Part shown: one piece after another, positions 38,398 through 47,200 of the stretch | Layout of the letters: each line of letters opens with the position of its first letter | How positions within the stretch are numbered: position 1 is the stretch's first letter | Source of the DNA: Diorhabda sublineata | Taxonomy: Eukaryota > Arthropoda > Insecta > Coleoptera > Chrysomelidae | Assembly: GCF_026230105.1 (NCBI RefSeq) | Contig: NC_079477.1 | Coordinates: forward strand, 20,465,001 to 20,529,000 | Length of the DNA stretch: 64,000 nucleotides | Direction of reading: 5' to 3' | Program-made: the position numbers and the translations under genes | The notes under the pieces: model-generated | Database searches by the model: none | Seen by the model: only the letters and a program-made list of their open reading frames with translations | Told to the model about the DNA's origin: nothing

Positions 38398-40563
38398 ATG
38401 GGTCGGACATATGTTCGAAAAACGCAAAAGGGTGCCGGATTTGCCTATACTAAGGAAGACCTTCAAAAGGCCCTTAATGATGTGCGAAATGGAAATAAAA
38501 CTACTAGAGGTGCAGCTGCTTTCTATAATATTCCAAGAAGCACACTGAAACATTATGTATGAGGAACTAGAGGTAAAGGCGCTTCCGCAGAAGAGGGCAG
38601 AGGCGGTGGAGGTGTAAGATCCTATTTGTCGGCTGCAGAAGAAGAAGAAATTGCCAACTGCATTAGAGTAATGGAAAAAAACGGATTTGGACTTTCACGA
38701 GATGAGGTTTTGGACTTGGTACAATTGTATATTAGACAAAATAATATACAGATTCGATTTAAAGATCAACGCCCTGGTCCAGACTGGTTTGTTTTGTTTA
38801 GAAAAAGGCATCGATTATCCATTAAAAAACCCCAAAGCATTGAACACATTAGAGGTGACCAGGTCAATCCTTGGGTAATTTTCGACTTTTTTGACAAGTT
38901 AACACAGCTCGTAAAGGACTTAAATCTAGAAGTAAGGCCGGGTCAAATATACAATTGTGATGAGACATCTTTTTGCCACGACCCGTCAAAAACCAAAATT
39001 GTTGGGGCTATTGGTGGCAAGTGTCAACGCAAGACTAGTTCCACTGGAAGAGAAAACACCTCGGTTTTACTCTGCTGTGCCGCTGATGGAAAATCCCTCC
39101 CATTGCTTTGCGTGTTCAAGGGCAAATACGTAATGGAAAATTGGATAAATACAGAAGTTGCCACAGAAACTGCCGTTTCCGTAACTGAGCGAGGGTGGAT
39201 GGAAACAACCCTATTTTACAACTGGTTTAAAATGGTTTTCCTTCCAAATATTGGCAATGAACGGCCTGTACTGTTGGTGTATGACGGACATGTAACACAT
39301 AGTTCAACAAAGCTAATCCAGTTAGCCCAGGAAAATAATATTTGCATTATGAAACTGCCACCTCACACTACGCATGTTTTGCAACCACTTGATGTTGCGG
39401 TTTTTAAAGGTTTAAAAACAGATTGGTATAAGGAGCTGTGCAAATGGCAGCGTCAAAATCCCAGAAGAAAAATCCTCAAACCGGAATTTACAGCTCTCCT
39501 GACGAGAGTTGCCAGTCGAATTCCAGAGTCGAGTATTAAAAATGGATTTAAGACAACAGGAATATACGATCCAGAAAAAAATGGTCCAAACAGAGACGCT
39601 ATTCCTCTTTCAGTATTCAAGCCTGACGACCTAAAAAAATATAGAGACAGCCTTCCTCCTATTACTGCTGAAGCAGAAATCCGTGCAGAAATCAAAGACA
39701 ACCCGCCTCCAACGTGCAACAATACTCATGTTAGCGGTGCAACAGCAATCAAGGAGCCAGAAAAGAACAAGATTTCAACTTTGCAAGATCAGGAACCATT
39801 AAGCAACGATGTCAGTAATCAGCCGAGTACATCGAGAGTCGTGTTGAATTCATCAGCAAATACAGACAGCGATCTTTCTGGAAAAGAGTCCAAAAATCCA
39901 ACACGAAAAAGTTTTGAAGATGTGTTACTGGAACTATTTCAAAAATATAAAAAAGTAAATCCAGAACGGAAGCGTAAAAGATTGGTAACCCATTGTGAAA
40001 TCATAACGTCGACAGAATATGCAACCAAAAGATAACAAGAAGAATTGGAAAAGGAGAAAAATCTAGAGCAAAAAAAGTTAAAGCTCTTAGAAAAGTCCGG
40101 TAAGAAGCAAAATGTAAAGAAAGTAAAAAAACCCAAACAAAAAAATGACCACCCAAGATTTGACTCGTCTAGTGAAAATGAAAGTGACTACTCACTGCGT
40201 GAAAGTGACGAAAGCCTAACAATAAACTTTTCTGATAGCGAGGAAGAACCAAGCATCGTGAGTTCTGGTAACTGCTTGAGTACTGGTCAGTATGCCGTTG
40301 TTAAAGTTTTTGGAAAAGATGACTTATCTTTTAGAATGTATGTTGGAAGAATACAAAATACTGATACTCACGGCTACGAAGTCAAGTTTTTAAAGAGACA
40401 TGGCCAGACTATGAAATTCCAGGAAACGGAGGAACAATCCTACATAAAAAGCACTGAGATAGTGAGAAAATTATCGCAGCCTATACCATGCAAATCGGCA
40501 CGGTATCGTAATATGATATCTTTTAATACCGATCTGAATGATTTAAGTAACCTTATTGATTAA
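38398..40563 (+). pseudogene. Pogo-like transposase, two in-frame stops
   Basis: The enzyme would bind the element ends and catalyse cut-and-paste transfer. One frame runs from ATG 38,398 (MGRTYVRKTQKG) to 40,563, about 721 codons. An N-terminal Psq/CENP-B-type helix-turn-helix (YTKEDLQKALNDV, then YNIPRSTLKHYV) ends at TGA 38,560-38,562. The CENP-B-like second DNA-binding domain (near SAAEEEEIANCI) and the DDE domain are then open to TAA at 40,033-40,035. Catalytic residues are present: NCDETSF, VYDGHVTH and LQPLDVAVFKG, with 35 residues between the second and third Asp. After the TAA the same frame continues with a Lys-rich, then acidic Ser/Glu tail to 40,563. Each stop is one base from a sense codon, so the gene died recently or the stops are polymorphic. 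Confidence 0.88.
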
Positions 40564-40678
40564 AGTATTTTTGTCTGTACTTATATCATTTATATGTATC
40601 GGAACTCTCGTTTTTAAGAAGAATTTTGTATTTTCATTTTGAATTCCGTTTTTAGGTTCAAGAAATGTTTATAATATA

Positions 40679-41072
40679 CAGTGCTTTTCAGATAAAAGTA
40701 TCCACCTTTAATAACTTTTGTAATACTGGTATTTAGAAAAAATCCAAAAACACGTCAATTTATGTTGGAAGGGGCAAGCATTATGGCATATTTAAACTTA
40801 CTGGAAAAGCCAACCCCTCACCCCCAGCAGCATCCCCTTTATTTTTTTGAATTACTTGTCATATTTTTTATGTAAAATTTGGATACTCCTCTTTGAGCTG
40901 ATTTCAAAAATGTATAATACTTGTAGGTTAAAGTGGTTAGTTTATGAGATAAACAATTTTTCTTTTAAGAGCACAAATTTTACTTATTATTTACTTTCAC
41001 CTTATTTGCCTGTACTAAAATGGGTTGTACAACAGTTTAAACTCTTTAATCTTTTTAACTGTGCTATTTATT
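40679..41072. repeat. Left terminal inverted repeat of the mariner-like element
   Basis: 394 bp, inverted match to 42,278-42,671 with about six mismatches by eye. An open frame read through it (40,847-41,149) also appears in the other arm, which shows it is repeat sequence rather than a gene. Confidence 0.92.
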
Positions 41073-41078
41073 ATGAAG

Positions 41079-42185
41079 TTACAATAAGTGTTCAAAATGA
41101 GTACCATTCACTTCCATACAATGGTATCTATTTTGAAATGCCTCTCTGACATTGCTTAATACGGCTGGATTTAATTGTCGACATTCATTTTCTATCCTCT
41201 CTCGTAAATCATCCAGAGATTCTGGTTGGGTAGCATAAACTTTTGTTTTTAAATACCCCCATAAAAAGAAGTCTAGGGGTGTTAAATTCGGTGACCTAGG
41301 TGGCCACTCCATCATCTGCCCCCTTCTACCTATCCAACGAGCGGGGAATGTTTCGTTTAAAAATTGTCGGACAGGCATAGCATAGTGTGGGGGAGCTCCG
41401 TCTTGTTGAAATACCAGTAAATCTTCGGAAAGGTTATCATCATTTTCTATTATTGTTGTAATACGTGGGTCAACCCCTTCCCTGAGTAACTCAAGATATG
41501 ATTCACCATTTAAATTTCCGTTGATGAAGAAAGGTCCGACAATGTGGTCACCTAGGATACCACACCAAACATTTAACTTTTGGGGATGTTGTATATGGAA
41601 TTCACGCATAATATGTGGATCACTTTCAGCCCAATATCTACAATTATGCCTACTTACTAAGCCATTTAATGACCATGAGCATTCATCAGAAAAGCAAATA
41701 TTGTTTAACAATTGTGGATTGTTATTGATAATTTGCGTCATTGATTCGCAAAACTCTAGACGACGATCAAAATCATCTTCATTCAACTCGTGCACCAACT
41801 TAACTTTGTATGGGTGGTACTTGAATTTATGTAGAACTCGGAAAACTGTAGAAGATGAAATACCGATCGCTCCACTTATTGTTGACAACGATTGGGGTTG
41901 TTGAGCCTCTAAGCTGACTTGCCCTAAAATTGCCACTTGGATTGCTTCGTTATTTACGAGTCCCTCTCGCTTATGCACATTATTGCAAACAGACCCTGTT
42001 GTGGTAAATTTCTCCATCAGTTGAATTACATACTTATGAGTTGCATGTCTTCCGTCATGTAATTCGTTAAATATTCTAGCAGCAGCTCTTGCACAATTAT
42101 TATTTTGGTAGTATAAACCTACAATTTCAATTCTTTCTTGCAAAGAGTAAACCATTTCAGAGAAACAAAATAAATAATGTATCAA
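41079..42185 (-). CDS. Mariner-like transposase, DDxD type, intact
   Basis: A cut-and-paste transposase of the Tc1/mariner superfamily. The longest frame is 368 codons; the second Met (MVYSLQERIEIVGLYYQ, at about 42,155) is the more natural start because helix-turn-helix sequence begins there. The N-terminal half holds two helix-turn-helix units (the second around STISGAIGISSSTVFRVLHK). Catalytic motifs: FSDECSW, then FQQDGAPPHYA, then PPRSPNLTPLDFFLWGY. By my count 42 residues separate the second and third Asp, against 34 in classic mariner, so it is close to the DD41D-type insect groups. No stop or frameshift. The stop codon lies only 6 bp inside the left inverted repeat, so the whole non-repeat interior is essentially this gene. 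Confidence 0.93.
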   Translation of the reverse strand: MIHYLFCFSEMVYSLQERIEIVGLYYQNNNCARAAARIFNELHDGRHATHKYVIQLMEKFTTTGSVCNNVHKREGLVNNEAIQVAILGQVSLEAQQPQSLSTISGAIGISSSTVFRVLHKFKYHPYKVKLVHELNEDDFDRRLEFCESMTQIINNNPQLLNNICFSDECSWSLNGLVSRHNCRYWAESDPHIMREFHIQHPQKLNVWCGILGDHIVGPFFINGNLNGESYLELLREGVDPRITTIIENDDNLSEDLLVFQQDGAPPHYAMPVRQFLNETFPARWIGRRGQMMEWPPRSPNLTPLDFFLWGYLKTKVYATQPESLDDLRERIENECRQLNPAVLSNVREAFQNRYHCMEVNGTHFEHLL

Positions 42186-42277
42186 ATTACACTATCAATA
42201 GTGACTACAAATTCTAGTTGACAATGTCAAACTTTAATAAAAAGTAGAGTTTTTTGTTGTTTGGATTTTTTAAGTAG

Positions 42278-42671
42278 AATAAATAGCACAGTTAAAAAGA
42301 TTAAAGAGTTTGAACTGTTGTACAACCCATTTTAGTACAGGCAAATAAGGTGAAAGTAAATAATAAGTAAAATTTGTGCTCTTAAAAGAAAAATTGTTTA
42401 TCTCATAAACTAACCACTTTAACCTACAAGTATTATACATTTTTGAAATCAGCTCAAAGAGGAGTATCCAAATTTTACATAAAAAATATGACAAGTAATT
42501 TAAAAAAATAAAGGGGATGCTGCTAGGGGTGAGGGGGTGGCTTTTCCAGTAAGTTTAAATAAGCCATAATGCTTGCCCCTTCCAACATAAATTGACGTGT
42601 TTTTGGATTTTTTCTAAATACCAGTATTACAAAAGTTATTAGAGGTGGATACTTTTATCTGAAAAGCACTG
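42278..42671. repeat. Right terminal inverted repeat of the mariner-like element
   Basis: The partner of 40,679-41,072. The transposase start lies about 90 bp inside it, so the promoter is probably in or next to this arm. Confidence 0.92.
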
Positions 42672-42897
42672 TATATTTAAACTGCGATTTGTAGTTTATT
42701 AAACCTTTTTCTATACTTTTTTGTTCTTTTTTGTCTAACGCTAGTTGTGTTAGCTTACTTACAACTCCTTTAAATAAGTAAAATAAAAAATATATATGTC
42801 GTTTACTTTTTTTATTTTCTGGAAAGTGTTAATGTTTTCAAAGAGGCCTAGATACCCTAAACTAAATATCATTGTCTTGCACACAAATTATGGGCAG

Positions 42898-43143
42898 GTG
42901 GTCCAGTTGCCCCATTTATATGGGGTAACTGGGCCCAGGTGCTAAAAAAAACAAACAAAAAAATTTCACTCAACTATTTACAATTTAATTCTAAAACCCG
43001 AATGTATTTTGAATTAATCCTTTCTTAAGACACATATATATCCTAAATTAAATTTTTCTTAGATTTGTAATTTTTATTGCCCGTATAAATGTCGAACCCA
43101 TACTACTGTTGTAAAATCATGACCCAGTTACCCCGCCTTACCT
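42898..43143 (-). repeat. Right subterminal and terminal repeats of the pogo-like element
   Basis: A further GGGGTAACTGGGCC lies at 42,922-42,935, with an inverted variant (ggtccagttgcccc) just before it, about 200 bp from the right end. The terminal copy is at 43,123-43,143. The clustering of the same 14-mer at both ends and in both orientations suggests specific protein-binding sites. Confidence 0.7.
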
Positions 43144-44383
43144 TAAATGTTATAAAGGACTACCTAACGGAAAGGAGAGTATGCGTATCGAGAAGGCAAG
43201 AAATTAAATTGACCGCCAGTGTACCTCAAGGGTCGGTGTTAGGACCCACCCTTTGGAACATATTATGTATATGACGGAGTACTCCGATTAGAACTGGAGG
43301 GCGGCGCCAGATCGATCGCATACGCTGACGACCTAGCGATATTAGCGGAAAGCGATATGAATTGAGGCATTGTAGATATAGTAAAAGAAAATATGATAAG
43401 AATAAAAAGCTGGATAGAGCAGATGGACCTACAAATAGCAGTAGAAAAGACGGAAATAATAGTGCTAAGAGGACCAAGAACAGTCCGGGATCAAATCAAA
43501 TTTGATCTCGGAGGGCACTTTGTAACTTCCCAGAAAACAGTGAAGTACTTTGATCTTTGATAATAGACTGACCTTCTCGAAACACGTGGAGGCAGCGGTG
43601 CGAAAAGCTGAGGAAAGGACTTCCGCCCTACAGAAGATGTTACCAAATATAGGGGGCCCCGGTAGCAAGAGGAGGAGGGTGCTACTTGAAGTAATTCACT
43701 CCACCCTCCTATACGGGGCACTAGTATAGGTGAAAGTCATGAATATTAAAAAATATAAAAATTTATACACATCGGCACAAAGGAAACCGCTGCTTCGGGT
43801 CTGCAGCGCATATAGAACTGTTTCTGCAATAGCGCTGCAGACGATAGCGGGAGCGATCCCTATCCACATATTAGTGGAGGAAAGGGTCAGAATCTACAAG
43901 AGAGTCCAAGCTGACAAAGGAAACACAAAAAGAATAAAAAAAGAAGAAATGAAAGTCAGCTTGGACAAATAGCAGCGAGAGTGGAGAGAGGAGGGTGACA
44001 AAGCCGAGTGGACGAGGACGATAATCCCAGATGTGACGGAGTGGTACAAATGCGTACACCGCAGAACGAACTACTTTTTTACGCAATTTCTAACGGGGCA
44101 TGGGTCGTTCAGGAAATATACTCATGAGATAAAAAAATCAAGAGACGACCTATGCCCTACCTGCGGTGTGACGGAGGACCCCCGTCACGTGGTGATGAAG
44201 TGCCGAGTCCACTGGCAAGAACAAAAAGAAATAAAAAAAATATCAGGAGAAGGCACCCTGGACTGTAGAAATATGATGATCGCTGCCATTAGGGATAAGA
44301 AGGTTTATGACCAGGTAATAAATATTGTTACGGGAATTATAAAGGCCAAAGAAGAAAAAGAGAGAAAGCGTGACGGTTTTTAA
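43144..44383 (+). pseudogene. ORF2 of element B, 3' part: RT palm and C-terminal finger
   Basis: Continues the RT interrupted at 37,885: VIKDYLTERRVCV, SVPQGSVLGPTLWNIL, then a frameshift near 43,270. The catalytic YADD (IAYADDLAIL) is at about 43,320. A TGA at 43,363-43,365 replaces the Trp codon seen in copies C and E. Another stop lies near 43,558, and a TAG follows YGALV at about 43,727. Past a further stop near 43,972, the C-terminal domain reads through 44,033-44,383 with a zinc-finger pattern (CPTCGVTEDPRHVVMKC), as in element A. Together with the 5' part this makes a complete but inactive R1-clade ORF2. Confidence 0.85.
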
Positions 44384-44933
44384 CGTGTTGTGTAGGTAAA
44401 ATTGTGACGTTTTAATTTATTTATTTTAACTATTTTTTATCTTTACAAGTTTTTAAAATTTTATAAATTCATGTTTATACATAAATTTTAAATTTTTATA
44501 TATACAAATTAGAGTTAGGGTTTTATTTATACAGTTTTAAAACTAGATTTAGGACAAATTTTATTTATACAATTTTTTTTTAATTAGATTTAGCACTTTT
44601 TTATATATACATTTCAAATTAGATTTAGGATATTTTTTATTTATATTTTTTAAACTAGACTTAGATATATTTTATCTCTACAATTTTGGATTAGATTTAA
44701 TATTTTTTATTTATATTTTTTAAACTAGACTTAGATATTTTATTTATACAATTTTAAATTAAATTTAAGATTTTTTATATTTTTTAATTAGATTAAGAAA
44801 ATTTTTTTTATACACAATTTAAATTAGTTAGAGTTATTTAAAGATTTTAGATTCTTAGGTTAGGCTTTTACAAATTTTAAGATAGGTTAAGTTTTAACTA
44901 TACATACGATTTTAAAGATAGGATAAGTTAGAT
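44384..44933 (+). other. AT-rich 3' untranslated region of element B
   Basis: About 550 bp of AT-rich DNA made of degenerate repeats of a tttatttatac...aaattagattta(g/a) phrase, about 55-60 bp apart, grading through gataggttaagtt and gataagttagataa into true TTAGGTTATG repeats. The gradual transition toward the target motif may help 3' pairing at target-primed reverse transcription; that role is inferred. No gene is visible. Confidence 0.65.
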
Positions 44934-45000
44934 AATGTTAGGTTATGTTAGGTTATGTTAGGTTATGTTAGGTTATGTTAGGTTACGTTAGGTTATTTTA
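44934..45000 (+). repeat. TTAGGTTATG repeats between elements B and C
   Basis: Six to seven units of atgttaggtt, same strand as the left block, ending ggttatttta before element C. They show that B and C stand head to tail with target repeat between them. Confidence 0.9.
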
Positions 45001-45010
45001 GAACTTATAG

Positions 45011-45500
45011 AATGACAAAAGAAAAGCAAAAGAATCAACAGTAGCGGAGAAATGGTGGTAGACAACCAGTCAACAATTTTGTAGAAAGAAGAAGATGAAA
45101 ATATCCTGAATAAAATCATGTTTGGAGTGACAGAGATAACGAAAAAAATGGAGAGGAAGGAAAATTCAGTAGAGGGAAATGAAACAAGAAAGAGAAAGAA
45201 ACAGGAATCTTGTGGGAAAGAAATAAATAGAAAACTGGAAGAAATAGAAAAAATTAATAAGATTAGAAAAATATTGAGGAAATGAGAAGGATACTAATCG
45301 AGAACCAGAAAGAAGTGGCAGTAACGATTAAGTATCAAGACTGCCTGGAAGAGGAGAAAAAACAGAAGAAAAAAGAAAGAACAAAAAAATTAAAGAGGAC
45401 CTAGACAGAGGGGGGATTACAACGAATGAGTGAAGCTGGGAAAGAAAGAATGGAGGAATGCCAGGAAGGAAGCTGGGACCTCTTAAAGAATACAATAAAG
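45011..45500 (+). pseudogene. Gag N-terminal fragment of element C
   Basis: A Lys/Glu-rich purine-rich strand resembling B from 34,740 onward (shared ccagtcaacaat, then a gaagaag run). No frame longer than about 60 codons survives. It ends where the minus-strand LTR/env fragment begins. Confidence 0.65.
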
Positions 45501-46100
45501 AATAGAAACCCTTTTAAATCAATCTTCATTGGAGAAACGTGTAATTGATTTAATTTCATATTTAATTCATTCATTACAAAAGGTTGTCCAATCGTTTTTT
45601 GTTGAAATATTAACTCTTGGCTCCTAAATATAATTTTACATGAATTTTCTATTAAATAAATGCCTTTAAGAGTTCTCACTTCAGTTTCTTGCTTATATTT
45701 TATGATTAATTTTTCTTCTACGGGAAATATTGCTAAAAATTGATTTATCTCCGGAATAATCTCAATGCGATTCTTAATTATTTCAATTTTTGTATATTGA
45801 CAATATGTAGAATTTCCTGCTAGCAATATGTTTTCTTCGCATCCATAATTATTATTGTCTTGCAAAGGGTTAGGACATTGAAAAATATTGCCGCGAGTAC
45901 AAATGTCATTTAGAGGTTTAATGACATTATTTGATTATTATTTGACTATTCCTAGCGTACTCTATTATATTTACAAGATTTTCTGTTTCAGAATGAAAAA
46001 ATGTATTATTAGACATATTATATTTAACGTGATTATATTGTATACTTAACTTATTATATTCTACCATAGAGTAGTGGACTTAAATTATAAAAATGAACAA
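45500..46100 (-). pseudogene. Errantivirus-like envelope gene relic
   Basis: A minus-strand frame at 45,401-45,865 and short frames upstream look like the envelope protein of gypsy-type insect errantiviruses: spaced cysteines, an ILLAGNSTYC stretch, and an LKGIYLIENSCKI-type segment. Several stops and frameshifts upstream of 45,865 break it, and the 3' end is cut at the junction with element C. The antisense of C's gag extends the open frame beyond about 45,505 by chance. No intact product is possible. Assignment is moderate because only the central segment is recognisable. Confidence 0.55.
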
Positions 46101-46586
46101 AAGTATGACTGGATGTGTCAAGTAAATAATTAATATTTCCTCTATATGACATTAAAAACACTTACAGCAATAGAATGAAGATCCTTTCCATTGGCTCGGA
46201 CTGCAAAGGAACAACCAATATCCTCTTGATTCTTCCGGTTTCTAGCACAACACAGATCTTCTAGTTGAGTTACTTAGTTCGCCCAACTAAGAGTTCCAAT
46301 AATTTAACTTGTTCGAATAGTCAACAAATCGTAGAAACGAACCGAATGTTATATGCTTTAACTTTCGATTGACTATCCTACTGACTGCGCCACTTAACTT
46401 TTAATTAACTGGAACCGTGTTTTTAAAAACTAATTTTATTTCTAACATAAATTCTACCAACATCTTCAACTGAAATTTTTTATTACAATCGTGAATTAAA
46501 TAATCTTTTAGTAACTACAAACTAAGCAATTCAACAATAAAATAAGTTCTTAATCAGCACAATATACTGCCCACCTAAGGGCAATG
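45505..46586 (-). mobile_element. LTR retroelement fragment: partial LTR, primer site, leader, env relic
   Basis: Read on the minus strand: about 190 bp of presumptive LTR (46,393-46,586), a tRNA primer-binding site (46,375-46,392), about 270 bp of leader, then directly an env-like region, with no gag or pol. The order LTR, leader, env resembles a spliced env transcript that was reverse-transcribed, or a large internal deletion. The LTR sequence differs from that next to the primer site at 56,684, so this is a separate family. Inserted in element C's gag. Boundaries are good to about 20 bp. Confidence 0.65.
46375..46392 (-). other. Primer-binding site, serine-tRNA type
   Basis: Minus strand TGGCGCAGTCAGTAGGAT, 18 nt. 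It matches the complement of the 3' end expected for insect serine tRNA, used by 17.6/297-type elements. The identical 18-mer is at 56,684-56,701. Confidence 0.75.

Positions 46587-46658
<72 letters not shown>
46587..46658. repeat. (TA)n microsatellite
   Basis: About 36 TA units with one ca interruption, sitting exactly between the LTR fragment and the resumed gag of element C. Confidence 0.9.
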
Positions 46659-46659
<1 letters not shown>

Positions 46660-46660
<1 letters not shown>

Positions 46661-47200
46661 AATGGAAAATAATAAGAAGGGGAGAGAAAAAGGTCGACGA
46701 CTTCGGTATTAAGGTATAGGCAGTGAGGAATACGAGCGGCGGAGACCTCCTGGTAAAATTAATAGTTAGAGAAGGGAGGAGGTGGTCTTCACCGTCATGG
46801 AGGTAGTTCCGTCTATCAGCTCGCAAGAGCTGAAAACCGCTATATGCGAGTGGACTGGTCTGGAGGAAATTGTAGTAGGTATAAGGAGTCTACGAGGGCA
46901 GACGGCCACAGTGGCTGTCAGGGAGGACAAAGCGGCCGTAATGAGCGCCGCTACAAAGATTAAAATAGACTGGCAGTTCTGTGCCGTAAAGGAGAGGTTG
47001 ACACTCTTAAGGAGTTAAAGGTGCCTTGAATTCGGCCATAGCACGTACTCCTGCAAGGAAAAGGACAGGAGTAGGTGCTGCTTCCACTGCATGTAGGAGG
47101 GTCATAGAGCACAGGAGTGACGTAACGAGCCGCACTGCCTCTCCTGTAAAAAGGACGGGCGCAGAACCATGAGGTGTCCGAAATACACTGAAAGCATATC
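46660..47200 (+). pseudogene. Gag C-terminal fragment of element C
   Basis: Matches B's ORF1 from the DDFGIK-like segment (B: DVDELGIRV) through the VFTVMEV motif (46,782 onward) to the zinc knuckles (CLEFGHSTYSC, then CCFHC with a following TAG). At least three stops. The part of gag between this and the N-terminal fragment is missing as well as interrupted. Confidence 0.7.

Larger units (their letters stand above)
40679..42671 (-). mobile_element. Mariner-like DNA transposon with 394-bp inverted repeats, apparently intact
   Basis: A 1,993-bp element is inserted 3' of the pogo transposase gene, between it and the pogo right end. It begins cagtgcttttcagat and ends atctgaaaagcactg, with TA duplicated at 40,677-40,678 and 42,672-42,673, as expected for the Tc1/mariner superfamily. 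The terminal repeats are unusually long (394 bp each) and differ at only about six positions. One uninterrupted transposase gene fills the interior. It is the youngest layer of the nested set here. Confidence 0.93.
37886..43143 (+). mobile_element. Pogo-like DNA transposon with CENP-B-type transposase, itself interrupted
   Basis: A 5,258-bp insertion in element B's RT (about 3,263 bp without the nested mariner and its duplicated TA). Terminal inverted repeats begin AGGTAAGGCGGGGTAACTGG and end with the complement. TA is duplicated at 37,884-37,885 and 43,144-43,145. Removing the insert and one TA gives tttagTAaatgttataaagg, exactly the sequence of paralogue C near 48,673-48,693. TA duplication, short inverted repeats and a CENP-B/DDE transposase place it in the pogo/Tigger group. 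It has two internal stops in the transposase and the mariner downstream, so it is not autonomous now. Confidence 0.9.
34283..44935 (+). mobile_element. R1-clade non-LTR retrotransposon B, full length, split by a DNA transposon
   Basis: About 5.4 kb of LINE sequence once the 5,258-bp pogo-like insert and its duplicated TA are discounted. Order: GC-rich leader, Lys/Glu-rich gag with CCHC knuckles, ORF2 endonuclease, reverse transcriptase, C-terminal CCHC finger, and an AT-rich 3' region. TTAGGTTATG repeats touch both ends (to 34,282 and from 44,934). This suggests insertion into that repeat in a fixed orientation, like TRAS/SART in TTAGG. It is a different family from element A but the same clade. 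Multiple frameshifts and stops make it inactive. Copies C, D and E in this window belong to the same family. Confidence 0.85.

Noticed and set aside
38238..38553. Open frames rich in Ile-Tyr across the TA tract, likewise 46,575-46,826
   Set aside because: Translation of (TA)n gives alternating Ile/Tyr; not coding.
40847..41149. 100-codon plus-strand open frame, and its twin at 42,270-42,494
   Set aside because: Both lie in the mariner's inverted repeats and encode the same phrase by symmetry; no domain and no independent support.
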